From: a virus
Virus record (IMG/VR): IMGVR_UViG_3300030331_005246
Coordinates: 1 to 62,224 of that record
Direction: 5' to 3' (one strand)
Length of the DNA: 62,224 nt
Made by a program: the position numbers and the translations under genes
Notes under the pieces: model-generated
Told to the model about the DNA's origin: nothing
What the model saw: only the letters and a program-made list of their open reading frames with translations
The model's database searches: none
Shown: positions 42,649-52,428 of the stretch, piece after piece
Position numbering within the stretch: the stretch's first letter is position 1
Layout of the letters: every line of letters begins with the position of its first letter

Positions 42649-43320
42649 TTACCAGAAACCAGAGAAGAGACTTCCAAATAGACTAGCGTTCTGATTCATT
42701 TTCGCGACATCTTTCTGATATTGACCGGCGATTCTGGTGTTTTCATTTTGGTAAGCACCTTGTACAGCACTGTTTTGTGTATTCCAAGAGCCCATAATTT
42801 GTGCAACAGCTGCTTTGCCTTCGTTATCCAGTGATTGTAATGCCGCCTGACTAGCTGCATTAATTTCAGCAACGTTTGTTTGTGCAGTACTCGACATGTA
42901 CGAGGCGTAATTACTAGCTCGTTCTGCAGCCTCTGAGGCAATCTTTTGTTGTAATGTATCTTGGCTCGATCCAAACATAGAAGCAGCACCTGCAACCTGG
43001 CCTAATGCCAATGCACCTTCCTGTCTGAGTTTTTCTACAGCAAGACTCTGTTGGCCAACTAAGGACTGTAGTTGTAATGCTGTATCTCTATCAAACGACG
43101 CAGGGGTTTGTCCAATGAAGCCGCCTCCTGAGCTGCCACCGCTTCCATAGGACGCACCAACTCCGCCACTATCGATTAAAGATATGTTTTTCTGTTCAAT
43201 TTCATCTTGGGATAACCCAGAAATGTCGTCATAATATTTTTGAATTGCTTCTTCGGACGCTCCGCCAAATAGTGGATCATCACTATCTTTATAAAAGTCG
43301 TAAGTACTTGATGCTGACAT
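42649..43320 (-). CDS. Internal virion protein candidate (223 aa)
   Basis: The N-terminal ~60 residues are acidic, followed by a Gly/Ser linker (GASYGSGGSSGGGFIG) and a long Ala/Gln-rich helix (about 85-205, with AINAASQAALQSLDNEG-like heptads), ending in LFGSLFSGFW. The long helix and hydrophobic end resemble DNA-ejection proteins stored in short-tailed phage heads. It is 3 bp from the next gene. Confidence 0.6.
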   Translation of the reverse strand: MSASSTYDFYKDSDDPLFGGASEEAIQKYYDDISGLSQDEIEQKNISLIDSGGVGASYGSGGSSGGGFIGQTPASFDRDTALQLQSLVGQQSLAVEKLRQEGALALGQVAGAASMFGSSQDTLQQKIASEAAERASNYASYMSSTAQTNVAEINAASQAALQSLDNEGKAAVAQIMGSWNTQNSAVQGAYQNENTRIAGQYQKDVAKMNQNASLFGSLFSGFW

Positions 43321-43323
43321 TGT

Positions 43324-43989
43324 TTAACCTAAACTCCCATAAGCGCCCATCTTACTAGTATAATTCCTCAAACCTTGTTGAATGCTGGCCATCAACGCAT
43401 CATTCTGTGCATACTTTTCTTCATTGTCACCAAAGACCATATAACCACCTGTTCTTTTACCTTGTGCATCACGCGCAAGCGGTCCATATTTAGCAGCATA
43501 CTCTTGCTCGATAGCACTCATTCCAGGCGTATACAGGTCTGCTCCGGGTTGTTTTAATGCTTCAGAAGTAAGATATTCATTGAGTTGTCTCCTTGAACCA
43601 GTAGCACCCATTGCCCGTGCTTGTTCAAACAAGCGATTACGCAATTCTTCTGTTGCTAAGCCATCACTACCACCTAGATAGGTATTAGCGACACTATCAA
43701 AGATAGCATTTTGAGCGTCATCCGGTACTTGGTAATTAGCTAACCTTTTATATTTGCCCTTATTAACAAAATCACTGCCAGGTTCAATTCTGGAATCTAA
43801 TAATTCGCGAGCATAAAAGGGATCTAAAGTCCCTGCATTGACTTGATCTAATAAATCGACAGAGTAATCTCTTAGCTCTTGTCCTTGAAAATAATTATTG
43901 CCACCACCAACACCAATGTCTAGGAGGTCATCAAATGCATCTGTTGTTTGATACTGTGGTGTTTTGCTACCAAAAAGACCGAAAATCAT
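43324..43989 (-). CDS. Virion protein (221 aa)
   Basis: The protein is hydrophilic and mostly helical (MIFGLFGSKTPQYQTTDAFD; LRNRLFEQARAMGATGSRRQ). Its start overlaps the stop of the upstream gene by 1 bp. No catalytic motif. Grouped with the neighbouring internal virion proteins by operon position and composition. Confidence 0.58.
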   Translation of the reverse strand: MIFGLFGSKTPQYQTTDAFDDLLDIGVGGGNNYFQGQELRDYSVDLLDQVNAGTLDPFYARELLDSRIEPGSDFVNKGKYKRLANYQVPDDAQNAIFDSVANTYLGGSDGLATEELRNRLFEQARAMGATGSRRQLNEYLTSEALKQPGADLYTPGMSAIEQEYAAKYGPLARDAQGKRTGGYMVFGDNEEKYAQNDALMASIQQGLRNYTSKMGAYGSLG

Positions 43990-44474
43990 TAGAACCCTCC
44001 GTAAAGACCAGCAAGAACAGCAGAACGAGCCGGATCCATCCCTTGGAGTGCAGCTGTTCGTCCAAACTGTCGCCTAGCTGAGTCTTCATAAAGCCCACTA
44101 CGCTGGAGATTAAGACGGGCCATCTCTGCTTTTTTATTTAATTCAAATAAGTTTTGGTTTCTTAAGAAATCAGCTCCGACTCCTGCTACTAAGTTATCTT
44201 GTTGAGCACGTTGTTGAATCCCAAATGCATCTTGAATACCACGGCTACGCTGACCCTGTTGGAGGATTCCACCTACTGCATTGATCCCTGCAATAGGTAA
44301 AGCTGCTTTAAATAAACCTGCAGCGCCTGCACCTGCCAATGCTGGAAAAATCATATCAGAACCTGTCCCTGGTATGTTTGCTTGGCTGCCTAGTTGCATT
44401 CCCTGCTCGAAACCTACATTGGGAAATGAAGAGGGTATGTTGAAACTAGTGTTTATGCCGCCAAATGTACTCAT
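43989..44474 (-). CDS. Gly/Ala-rich virion protein (161 aa)
   Basis: A hydrophobic stretch (about 45-68, ALAGAGAAGLFKAALPIAGI) lies between Ser/Asn/Gly-rich and Arg/Gln-rich helical regions (QGQRSRGIQDAFGIQQRAQQ). A single membrane-inserting segment within a helical protein fits an ejection-type protein. Function not proven. Confidence 0.58.
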   Translation of the reverse strand: MSTFGGINTSFNIPSSFPNVGFEQGMQLGSQANIPGTGSDMIFPALAGAGAAGLFKAALPIAGINAVGGILQQGQRSRGIQDAFGIQQRAQQDNLVAGVGADFLRNQNLFELNKKAEMARLNLQRSGLYEDSARRQFGRTAALQGMDPARSAVLAGLYGGF

Positions 44475-44502
44475 GATAAACCTATTTCTACTTTACATTT
44501 AC

Positions 44503-45090
44503 TTAGCCTGTTCTAAAGCTATTCGAGAAGTTACCTAAAATGTTTCCTCGATTACCGGCATACAACAATGGTTGTGCAGCTTGTTGAGTTAACAAGATAT
44601 TCTGCATGACATCGTTATAGGCTTGAGAAGGACCAGAAAAAGCTTTTGGTACATCTTTAAGGAGAGAAGCAAGAAGCGTAGACTTCGCTCCAAACTTAAA
44701 CATATTCTCCGCTACTTCAAGTTGATAGTCTTTGATTGCACTTAACTCTCTGCCGGTACGATCCTCATCAAGTTTTGATTGTGCTGTGATGACTTTGATT
44801 CGATCATCCGCAGACATCGGCTTTAAAAAGCTGAGCGGATTATTAAAATCGTTAGGATCGTCTCTTGTCTCCTCTGGTAGAGATGGCTCACCATCCTCCG
44901 TAGTTGGTGCGTTCGTCTCAGTTACTGCAGATTCTGCTCCACCAAAGCCATAGCGATTTCCCGCTGGGGGTGTGTAATAACTTTGAGGAATAGCACCTGG
45001 AAAGCCAGTATAAAATGGCAAGTCTGCGTAAGGTGCAAACTCACGCGGGTACATACTTCTAAAAGGAGTAACTTGTAATTTAGTTGCCAT
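44503..45090 (-). CDS. Virion protein (195 aa)
   Basis: I use ATG 45090 (MATKLQVTPFRSMYPREFAP), two bases after the previous stop. The N-terminal half is Pro/Tyr/Gly-rich and the C-terminal half helical (LSAIKDYQLEVAENMFKFGA). A role inside or on the particle is inferred from its neighbours. No domain recognised. Confidence 0.58.
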   Translation of the reverse strand: MATKLQVTPFRSMYPREFAPYADLPFYTGFPGAIPQSYYTPPAGNRYGFGGAESAVTETNAPTTEDGEPSLPEETRDDPNDFNNPLSFLKPMSADDRIKVITAQSKLDEDRTGRELSAIKDYQLEVAENMFKFGAKSTLLASLLKDVPKAFSGPSQAYNDVMQNILLTQQAAQPLLYAGNRGNILGNFSNSFRTG

Positions 45091-45092
45091 GA

Positions 45093-45908
45093 TCAACCAA
45101 AGCTAATTTGCGGAGCTTTAAGAACGCTGTCAGCATATGGATTACTCGTAATTGCAGTTCGTAGAGTTTCACCCATTTGTGCTTGTGCGCCTTCAGCAAG
45201 TCTGCCTGCTGTAGCGACAACGCCCATGTTCATATAGTTCTGTGCATTCGATGCATTCAGTTGCTGCTGACGAACCAGTGCTTGATTCTGTAGTTGATTT
45301 ATAAGAGGAAGCATTCTCTTTGTTTGTAAATACTCTGCATCCTGATAGTTTTTATTCAAGTCAGTCATTGCTGCAACTTGAGTAGCAAGGTTGGCACTAG
45401 CCATGATGCCGTTTGCTTGTGCAGCCGTTTCTGCATCTTGGAGAATGCGCTTGCGTTGTGCTCCACGACTATCGCCACGTCCTGTTACTGCGCCGACTTT
45501 ATCTTCTGCAAAACCACCAACAGCAGCACTGAGGTTGCCTGCAACATTACCACCAAAGATAGAAGCAGCTGTTGTGGCTGCAAGTCCAACAAGGGGATTT
45601 GCGTTCCTCAAAGCTCTGTTGGCAATAGCACCTGCAGCGACAGCTCCTGTGCCACCACCGATAACTTGGCCAAGTCCTTCGCCAACTTCACCTTCCCCCA
45701 TACGCTGAACACCGCCCAGGCCTTGAAGCAACGCACCAGAAAGCATTGCTCCACGGGGAAACAACGCATTATTTCTTACAGCACCTTCAGCAGCTAACCT
45801 TTGTTCCTGTAAAAACTTTGTTGCATTCTTTAAGTCTTGTGAGTAGTCGCGGTTAAGAACGTTTTGGTTTGCTACTGCTTCAGGACTTAGTGGGTTGTAA
45901 TAAACCAT
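45093..45908 (-). CDS. Gly/Ala-rich internal virion protein (271 aa)
   Basis: A large central region (about 45-130) is Gly/Ala/Val-rich and membrane-like (GQVIGGGTGAVAAGAIANRA, PLVGLAATTAASIFGGNVAG), flanked by Gln/Asn-rich helices. The pattern of glycine-zipper segments in a virion protein suggests pore or channel formation during genome ejection. Function inferred. Confidence 0.6.
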   Translation of the reverse strand: MVYYNPLSPEAVANQNVLNRDYSQDLKNATKFLQEQRLAAEGAVRNNALFPRGAMLSGALLQGLGGVQRMGEGEVGEGLGQVIGGGTGAVAAGAIANRALRNANPLVGLAATTAASIFGGNVAGNLSAAVGGFAEDKVGAVTGRGDSRGAQRKRILQDAETAAQANGIMASANLATQVAAMTDLNKNYQDAEYLQTKRMLPLINQLQNQALVRQQQLNASNAQNYMNMGVVATAGRLAEGAQAQMGETLRTAITSNPYADSVLKAPQISFG

Positions 45909-45948
45909 ATAAGTTCAACCTAATAATAATATCTAAATTCTATCGCAG

Positions 45949-47100
45949 CTAATATCCTGCAGAATAAAGGCCCTTCGGAAACTCCTCATTAGGAGGAACA
46001 ACTTCATCGTATTTTTTACCATCTTCATCGATCAGTGTTTTACCCTCGTTTGCCATTGCAACTGCCTTGTCTGGTAAGTCACTGACATAGATCGGTTGAC
46101 TTGGATTACGTGTGGCAACGTCATATTCATAGGTGCTTGGTAATTCTGGGTTACCGGCAGTTGCAATCGCACGGTTCAATAATTTACCTACAACAGCACC
46201 AGCTAATGCACTACCAGCTCCAATCGCTGCAACCCTGCTGGCAGGAACTCGCTGCCCTGGACGAACCACTTTTGAACCACGCGAAAGCTTTGTTACTTTG
46301 CCCTGTTGCAAATTAGGTTCTGTGGCAAGCCTCACACCTGCCGTACCACCAATAGCTGCGCCTAATGATTGGAGTCCAATGGGAAATCCAGCCAAACGAA
46401 TTTCGGGTTCTCCTTGGAGGTTTTCTGTAGTGCCTTTAATGATACCGAGACCCAAGGGGCCTTTGTCGTTGTAGAGGAAGTTTTGATAATTCGCATAACG
46501 TTGTTTAGTTAAATCAGGAATATCCTGTTTTGCAGTTTCAAATTTAAGCGGTCTACCTTGACGGCCTAAAGCAAATCGATTTGCTAATTCTGGAAGAACT
46601 TGTGTGGTTTGCCTGCGATCATCACTGCCTGGTTCAGCATATTCCTGTGCAAACCCTTTAGGCCTACCTAACTCACCAATATTAGTTAAATCAAATGTAC
46701 CAAGGGTTGCACCAACTGGGAGACCAATTGCTGCCAAATTAATTGCATTCTTACGCACCGGATCATTGTTGTAAGCTTCTAGTCCAGGCGTTATTCCCTC
46801 ATAGGCACGGGTAATAATCTGCATCGGATGGTTGTAACGCCAGTAAACATTACGTGTGCCATCACTACCCACATCAACAAATAGACGTGTGCCCACAGCA
46901 CCGGCTAATTCTCGCGGCGTTTTTAGATTGACTCCTTTTTTATTCAGCTCATCATAAAATTTACGGCTGTTATTACTGACACCAGGGATGACACTTTGCC
47001 CGTAATCACTGAGTTCCCTCATGACATCACGTGCTTTTCTTGCACCCGCAAGTTCAGGAGTTCCTTCTAAGGCTTTTCTTAAAGTCTGATATCCAAGCAT
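45949..47100 (-). CDS. Internal virion protein candidate (383 aa)
   Basis: The N-terminal third is helical and charged (MLGYQTLRKALEGTPELAGA). Two Gly/Ala-rich hydrophobic segments follow (IGLPVGATLGTF around 125-136; VAAIGAGSALAGAVVGKLLN around 295-314), and an acidic C-terminus ends LYSAGY. A 2-bp gap separates it from the upstream gene. It is likely part of the ejection apparatus, from context only. Confidence 0.6.
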   Translation of the reverse strand: MLGYQTLRKALEGTPELAGARKARDVMRELSDYGQSVIPGVSNNSRKFYDELNKKGVNLKTPRELAGAVGTRLFVDVGSDGTRNVYWRYNHPMQIITRAYEGITPGLEAYNNDPVRKNAINLAAIGLPVGATLGTFDLTNIGELGRPKGFAQEYAEPGSDDRRQTTQVLPELANRFALGRQGRPLKFETAKQDIPDLTKQRYANYQNFLYNDKGPLGLGIIKGTTENLQGEPEIRLAGFPIGLQSLGAAIGGTAGVRLATEPNLQQGKVTKLSRGSKVVRPGQRVPASRVAAIGAGSALAGAVVGKLLNRAIATAGNPELPSTYEYDVATRNPSQPIYVSDLPDKAVAMANEGKTLIDEDGKKYDEVVPPNEEFPKGLYSAGY

Positions 47101-47102
47101 GA

Positions 47103-47753
47103 TTAGAGTCCTAACATTGCAGCAGCATTTTTAGCCATATTCGGATCATTCTGTAATGGCACAGACATGACATCGTTCATCAATTGTTTTGCCTGTGACT
47201 GTCTAGAAGGTAATCCTAAATCTTGGAAATTAGTATAAGGAAGATATGCACCAGCTAATAAATTAGGATCTAAGTTTACCAGTGCACGTTGCACTTGTTG
47301 AGCATCAATTGAAGTCGTTGAATTTGTTGGATTAGGAATCATCCTATCCGTTCCTCCTAAAGCCCTGAACACTGTTGGTGTGACACCAAGAGATGCTGCA
47401 AGGTTGATCGCACCTTCGCCTTTGCGTCTGATGGGATTGCCTTTGTCGTCAAATTTCAACTTGCCTTTGCCCAGGCCCCGGCGTAATCCTTGAGCGCCAC
47501 CAGAAACCACCGCATCAGTAACGGCATAACCTAAGTTCATACCCAGATTATTCAGGCCTTGACCTGAGCCAATGTCCATTGCTGTACCAGCAGCAAAGTT
47601 AATACCACCACTGACAGCAGCTTCTTTAAGTAACTGAGCAAAACCAGCTTTGCCGCCAAACTTTCCTGCTACAGCAGCTGCGCCTTTAGCGCCAAGAATT
47701 TTAGTTCCCAGCTTTCCTAAACCAGCAAGTATTCCTAAAGCAGGGGCAACCAT
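47103..47753 (-). CDS. Gly/Ala-rich internal virion protein (216 aa)
   Basis: The first ~100 residues contain glycine-zipper-like hydrophobic helices (ALGILAGLGKLGTKILGAKG, GGINFAAGTAMDIGSGQGLN), followed by a basic linker (KGNPIRRKGEG) and a polar C-terminal half. Composition matches neighbours at 45.1-47.1 kb. Probably packaged with DNA and inserted in the host envelope at entry; inference. Confidence 0.6.
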   Translation of the reverse strand: MVAPALGILAGLGKLGTKILGAKGAAAVAGKFGGKAGFAQLLKEAAVSGGINFAAGTAMDIGSGQGLNNLGMNLGYAVTDAVVSGGAQGLRRGLGKGKLKFDDKGNPIRRKGEGAINLAASLGVTPTVFRALGGTDRMIPNPTNSTTSIDAQQVQRALVNLDPNLLAGAYLPYTNFQDLGLPSRQSQAKQLMNDVMSVPLQNDPNMAKNAAAMLGL

Positions 47754-47787
47754 ATTATTACACTAATTCACTGTATTTTAAGCGGTC

Positions 47788-48375
47788 TTAACTTCCTCCT
47801 TTTCCTTCTTCCTTTTCCTTCTTGTCTTTCTCTCTTCTTGGATTCATTAACTGAGCCACCGTCTTATTGTCTTCGTATTCGTTCTCAGCTATATTCTCTT
47901 CTCTATTCATAATATGATTCATCGGATCGAGGTTAGTGCTTCTTGGCATTGGATTGCGTATTGCAGTTTCTACGGTTGGACTGTTGAAATACAACTCAGC
48001 CCAGATTTCTTTGTATTCTGGATACATCGTAAATCTTATAGGAGTATTGGGTCTGCCAATCTCAAAGTCATAGAGTTCTTCTCGTTGATTATCAAAACGT
48101 CCTTTACCACCAGTAAAGACTTCATACGATTGTGGATCAGCACCAATAAAGTTCAGCCTTGGATTAAGAGTTTGCTTTCTAGCTAATAAGCGATTGCGAA
48201 TACTACCAGCATCAAAGTGTGCGTTAATTTTAAAAGGCGGATCAACAATCGGTCCAGCAAATGATTCACCAAAATTGCGATTGATTTTATTGGCTGGATT
48301 TGTTGCATAAAAAGCTAGCTGTACCTCATCAACAGCATCAGCTGGGTTAGATAAACGCTTACGGTCTAGAGGCAT
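47788..48375 (-). CDS. Virion protein (195 aa)
   Basis: The sequence is hydrophilic (MPLDRKRLSNPADAVDEVQL) with a Tyr/Phe-rich middle (IRFTMYPEYKEIWAELYFNS) and ends in a Lys/Glu-rich tail (EKDKKEKEEGKGGS). It overlaps the upstream gene by 1 bp (TAATG). Function unknown; probably structural. Confidence 0.58.
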   Translation of the reverse strand: MPLDRKRLSNPADAVDEVQLAFYATNPANKINRNFGESFAGPIVDPPFKINAHFDAGSIRNRLLARKQTLNPRLNFIGADPQSYEVFTGGKGRFDNQREELYDFEIGRPNTPIRFTMYPEYKEIWAELYFNSPTVETAIRNPMPRSTNLDPMNHIMNREENIAENEYEDNKTVAQLMNPRREKDKKEKEEGKGGS

Positions 48376-48500
48376 TACTTCTTACTCTTCTTTTTAACAG
48401 GAACACAATTAGGAACTTTTTTACCAGTTTTCTTGGAAGTCTTCATACCTTGCTTCTTGTAGCCTTTCCAACAAGGATCACTTTTCTTTTTTGCTGGCAT
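48375..48500 (-). CDS. Lys-rich two-Cys protein (41 aa)
   Basis: The peptide (MPAKKKSDPCWKGYKKQGMK) is basic, has a CWKGYK motif and a PNCVPVKKK end. I recognise this CWKGY...PNCVP pattern as recurrent in phage genomes, though its role is unknown. It overlaps both neighbours. Confidence 0.65.
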   Translation of the reverse strand: MPAKKKSDPCWKGYKKQGMKTSKKTGKKVPNCVPVKKKSKK

Positions 48501-48699
48501 TACTCTTCTTTCGTTTGTTTAATTTTACAAGTGTTTTGCGTAAGTTTGCTTGTTTCTGTGTTTTCTTGTCAAACTTATCGGGATTACGTTCAACGTTCGC
48601 TTGCAATTGTGCAGGTGTAATTCCTTTCTTCTTTGCTTTAGCGGTGAAGGCACCAGGGTTTTTAATTGCCTTCTTGATGAATTTCTTTTTTTCAGTCAT
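48478..48699 (-). CDS. Lys-rich small protein (73 aa)
   Basis: The sequence (MTEKKKFIKKAIKNPGAFTA; NPDKFDKKTQKQANLRKTL) is very basic and helical, a type that recurs in phages and large viruses. It is the first small gene after the 1110-residue protein and overlaps the next by 23 bp. Probably binds packaged DNA. Confidence 0.65.
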   Translation of the reverse strand: MTEKKKFIKKAIKNPGAFTAKAKKKGITPAQLQANVERNPDKFDKKTQKQANLRKTLVKLNKRKKSNASKKEK

Positions 48700-48701
48700 G
48701 A

Positions 48702-51700
48702 TTAGTTTCTCCGTGAGCCACGACGACGGTCAGCTTGTGCCAGGGATCTGGACATCATTACATTAATATCATTCTCGCCCATTGAGCTGATTGGATCAAC
48801 CGGATCATCGAATTGACCTTGCAAGTAAGAGAGATTGCGCGTGGCTGGTTCGTTGTCTGGAACAGGATCGAAGCGAGCACCATAGGCTGCATTAGCTAGA
48901 TCATTATAAGGTCGCTTGGTATTCGCAATCGCTTGTGCATTAGCAGTCATATTGCCACCAAGATTGCTGAGGTAAGCAACACGCCTTTCGCTGGGAGGAG
49001 TCTCCATGGCTGCTCTGTAATCCACCATCTGAGCACCAGCTGTGCCAACATCTCGCCTGTTAATAGAAGAACCAAAAGATCGAATTTGAGATGGTCTACT
49101 TCTTGTTTGTTCAATGACTCGTTCTGAAATAGGTGAATAGGTGCGTTCGATTGTTTGATCAGGAATTACCGCAAACTTATTTGTCAGCCTTGGTGGCAGT
49201 TGATTTCCTGTATACCTTTCACGTGGTGCTGCACTATCGGATGTACTAAGAACTCGACCATATCTGACATTACGTTCTTTACCTGTGCTTGGATCAACAA
49301 CCTTTTTATCCTGCACCAGCCTGGCATCCAGCACAACCTGTGGTGCTGTGTTAATACGTGGTGTCATGAAGGCGACATTCCGCATATCGTCATAGTCATC
49401 ACCAATCGTCATTGGATCGATACCACCAACACCTCCGGTCTTGACTGCACTGGGAATTTCAAGTGCTTCACCCTGTGTCCTTGGCGTGAGCACCATGTCT
49501 GTTCCTTGTTTTTGATAGTCATAAATAATGTTGCCGTCTGCATCAAGCGCAGCTTTTGCGCCATACTTTCTTGTTTCTTTCGTTGTTCCTAACAAGTCGT
49601 TCAGGAATGTATGTGCAGCTGTGCTGTGATAACTACCAAATTTATTCTTTTGCGTTTCAAGGACAGGAATCTCTACGCCTTGCTGTAGCAGCTCATCGTA
49701 CAGTCTGCCAATGATGAAGTCATTGCGAGTTGCACCACTGCCGATTTCATTCAGTAGTTTGCCGCTAGCTACACCCTCTGCTAATTCACCAGGTCTGAAT
49801 TGTTCCAAGAAGTTTTTCTTCATGGAAGGGTTATTGCTGTAATCGTAGAGAGCATCATCGACAATCTTTTGAACTTTTCTGCGGCTCAATTGGAAATCAA
49901 CAAACGGTCTGTCCTCTAAGAATTGCAAGCTGGTGCTGCCATCAGGATTCTTCATGCGTGTAGCCATGCGTCCTTGCAAAGGCTCTGTGCCTTCAACAAC
50001 ATTTTTGCTGGACATCACATAAGGAACACCATCGATTGTTTCAATGCGTTCATCAACGTCCGCATCGAACCGACGCCTACGTTGAGCTGGTTGTTCTGTA
50101 ATATATTCACTTGCTTCTGGTGCGTCCATTTCAAAACCACCAGTCAGACGTGAGCCTTGAGTATTTAAATCATCAGAATAAAGTTTGCCATACTGCCTGT
50201 AGGCTTGTTGATCAAGTCTGGTTGCACCAGTAACAGGATCGACGTAAATACCACGGGCTGGGTCATAGTCTCCATCGGCCCTACGCACTGGAAGTTGTTG
50301 ATCTTCTGCGCGTTCCATCCGCACATACTGTGTATCAGCAGCTTGTTCAGGAACAGCACGACTCAGACTGACTCTGCCGCCTCTGGAGATCGGCCCACCA
50401 GTGGCTTCCATCACCATGCCTGGCACTTCTGTTGTGCCGGTATTGGTTCGCTCCCTGAATGTTTCGGTATCGACGATGCCGCCCACACCTTCTGCGCTGG
50501 CTAAACCTTCTGCGCCATAGGGATCAAAACTTTGTCCGGCAGCGCGGGCAACAAAAGGATTGCGGTCATCGACGATGTACATGTCATCACCGATTTGAAC
50601 TCTACGTGCCAGCATCTCGGTGTCGTTGTTGGCCAGGTCGCCACGGCCAAAGCTGGCTCTTGCACCTTCAGTGATTTCCTGCTGCATGTTGGTGCCAACA
50701 CGCCCACGGACTTCACGCAATGTCGAGCCCAGTAATGTCTGGACTTTGTCTTTGGGAACAGCTGGATCAAGCAGCTGTTGGCGCAGAACTTCTTCTTGAG
50801 CTGTATCGCCGAGTGATGCTGCTGCATTGATGCGATCAATCGCTTCATTCTTCATCTCAGCAACAAAGCCTGCAGGATCAGGACGCATACCACCAGGTGA
50901 ACGCCTGGCTCGTTCTGCTGTTTCCAGGTTGGTGTCAGTGAACATATTGCGGCGTGGACGCCCGCCGAGTAATGCTTTCTGCTCTGACTTGGAGAGTTCA
51001 CGCACGGTGCGGCCATCAGCTGTGGGCAGATCGCGGACATCACCTGTGAGCATGAAAGCAGAACTTGTGCCAGAGCTGCCTTGTGACAATGAACGTTGCA
51101 ACACCGGATCAGCCAGCTGCCGCTCAGAAAGACCACCGGACATGTCATCAGCCAGAGCGTCTTGCAACGTGGCTTTCTTGGGTCCGACATCACTGCCGGT
51201 GTAAGCAAAGTCCTGCATCATCCGTTGTTGACGCGGAGTCAAACCCCTGGCCATGTCAATGGCTGAATCGCTTTGAATTTCCACAACTGGATCAGACTTC
51301 TTAAGAAGATCGACCAGGGATGACACTGTGTTGTCAGCTAGACGCTGCGCTTTACGCACCGATGCTTGATTACCAACCTGGTTCGCTGGTGTGGAATCAG
51401 TAAAGGCATCAAAATTGAAACCAGACGCTGATTCAGCAACATCAACGGCTGCTTCGCCTAATGCGTAGGTTGGACGTGGATTACTTTGCAGAGAAGCGGC
51501 TTTTGCCTCTGCTCCTTTCTCTGCATTGTTAATAACAAAACTCTGAGAGGTTGGATTGACCGTACTGGGATTATTAACTTGATTCTGAACAATCGAGTCT
51601 GTGAATTCATTACTTGCTGCAGCTTGAGAGCGGTCAACGCGAACAGCATCAATATCAATGACTTGACTACCAGCATTGGCTGCTGCACTGCCAGCATTGG

Positions 51701-52034
51701 GTCCTCGACCTGGTTTTGGTCCTTGAGGCCCTGGTCTTGGACCGCTTGGCCCTTCCGAGGTGGGAGGCGAACCGCTTGCCTGCGGTTTCGTTCGGTTTTT
51801 AAACCCCTGCAGGCCGCGTCGACCCAGAAGAGCCGCACCACTGAGAACACCAAGTCCCAATAAGCCCGTACCAACGGCTTGAACCGGGTCAAAGTCTGAA
51901 TTTTGGTCCGCCTTCAGCTGGTTCTGGCGAAAATTCTGGACCATCGGGAATAATTCAGCCCGTTCTTCCGCTGATTGAGGGTATGGAGTGCCTGTTGCTC
52001 TGCTGTAGGCCGCATAATCTGCTGCAGTTACCAT
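48702..52034 (-). CDS. Very large internal virion protein (1110 aa)
   Basis: It has one hydrophobic segment near the N-terminus (about 50-68, AVGTGLLGLGVLSGAALLG), then a Pro/Gly-rich linker, then about 1000 residues of Asp/Arg/Gln-rich, mostly helical sequence. No hydrolase motif was found. As the first gene of the long structural operon (divergent from the early region), with this size and membrane helix, it fits the large ejection or internal core proteins of short-tailed phages. A tape-measure role cannot be excluded. Confidence 0.62.
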   Translation of the reverse strand: MVTAADYAAYSRATGTPYPQSAEERAELFPMVQNFRQNQLKADQNSDFDPVQAVGTGLLGLGVLSGAALLGRRGLQGFKNRTKPQASGSPPTSEGPSGPRPGPQGPKPGRGPNAGSAAANAGSQVIDIDAVRVDRSQAAASNEFTDSIVQNQVNNPSTVNPTSQSFVINNAEKGAEAKAASLQSNPRPTYALGEAAVDVAESASGFNFDAFTDSTPANQVGNQASVRKAQRLADNTVSSLVDLLKKSDPVVEIQSDSAIDMARGLTPRQQRMMQDFAYTGSDVGPKKATLQDALADDMSGGLSERQLADPVLQRSLSQGSSGTSSAFMLTGDVRDLPTADGRTVRELSKSEQKALLGGRPRRNMFTDTNLETAERARRSPGGMRPDPAGFVAEMKNEAIDRINAAASLGDTAQEEVLRQQLLDPAVPKDKVQTLLGSTLREVRGRVGTNMQQEITEGARASFGRGDLANNDTEMLARRVQIGDDMYIVDDRNPFVARAAGQSFDPYGAEGLASAEGVGGIVDTETFRERTNTGTTEVPGMVMEATGGPISRGGRVSLSRAVPEQAADTQYVRMERAEDQQLPVRRADGDYDPARGIYVDPVTGATRLDQQAYRQYGKLYSDDLNTQGSRLTGGFEMDAPEASEYITEQPAQRRRRFDADVDERIETIDGVPYVMSSKNVVEGTEPLQGRMATRMKNPDGSTSLQFLEDRPFVDFQLSRRKVQKIVDDALYDYSNNPSMKKNFLEQFRPGELAEGVASGKLLNEIGSGATRNDFIIGRLYDELLQQGVEIPVLETQKNKFGSYHSTAAHTFLNDLLGTTKETRKYGAKAALDADGNIIYDYQKQGTDMVLTPRTQGEALEIPSAVKTGGVGGIDPMTIGDDYDDMRNVAFMTPRINTAPQVVLDARLVQDKKVVDPSTGKERNVRYGRVLSTSDSAAPRERYTGNQLPPRLTNKFAVIPDQTIERTYSPISERVIEQTRSRPSQIRSFGSSINRRDVGTAGAQMVDYRAAMETPPSERRVAYLSNLGGNMTANAQAIANTKRPYNDLANAAYGARFDPVPDNEPATRNLSYLQGQFDDPVDPISSMGENDINVMMSRSLAQADRRRGSRRN

Positions 52035-52131
52035 AATTCCTCTATTTATTGCAGATATTTTTAGATAATCTTATTTTACCGGTTAAAATTTCAAGAAATT
52101 AGACTATTAACCAGCTAGATTTCCAAAATCG

Positions 52132-52428
52132 ATGGCATTTGAAGACGATAAGGACCCAGTTGGTCCACCGATCGCCAATTTCAGTGATCGTGACTTTAAT
52201 AACGCAGAGCGTGGAATTAAATTGTTTGCGATTGCCGATGGTGCAGAGAAATTTGCAGCAGAGGGCCACAGTCCCTTAGAAGTTCAAACCTATATCAACG
52301 CAGCGAAGCGTGAATTAGCTGCACAAAATCCAGATACTGGATCAATGAACAAAGCGTTCCAGGTTGTGAATCGATATAAGGCTATGAAGGAAAAAGCAGG
52401 GCCAGGTGAGCCGATCTTCAATCCGTAA
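52132..52428 (+). CDS. Hypothetical early protein (98 aa)
   Basis: A hydrophilic protein (MAFEDDKDPVGPPIANFSDR) with a helical middle (VQTYINAAKRELAAQ). It is the first plus-strand gene after the strand switch and lies 98 bp from the divergent 1110-residue gene. No domain recognised. Confidence 0.6.
   Translation: MAFEDDKDPVGPPIANFSDRDFNNAERGIKLFAIADGAEKFAAEGHSPLEVQTYINAAKRELAAQNPDTGSMNKAFQVVNRYKAMKEKAGPGEPIFNP

Noticed and set aside
45378-45797. Long plus-strand frames opposite the Gly/Ala-rich virion genes
   Set aside because: Cys/Ser/Ala-rich shadow composition and no start context; the minus-strand genes are the better fit.
49155-51304. Several plus- and minus-strand frames inside the 1110-residue gene
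   Set aside because: Composition is unlike the rest of the genome's proteins and they lie wholly inside a well supported gene.
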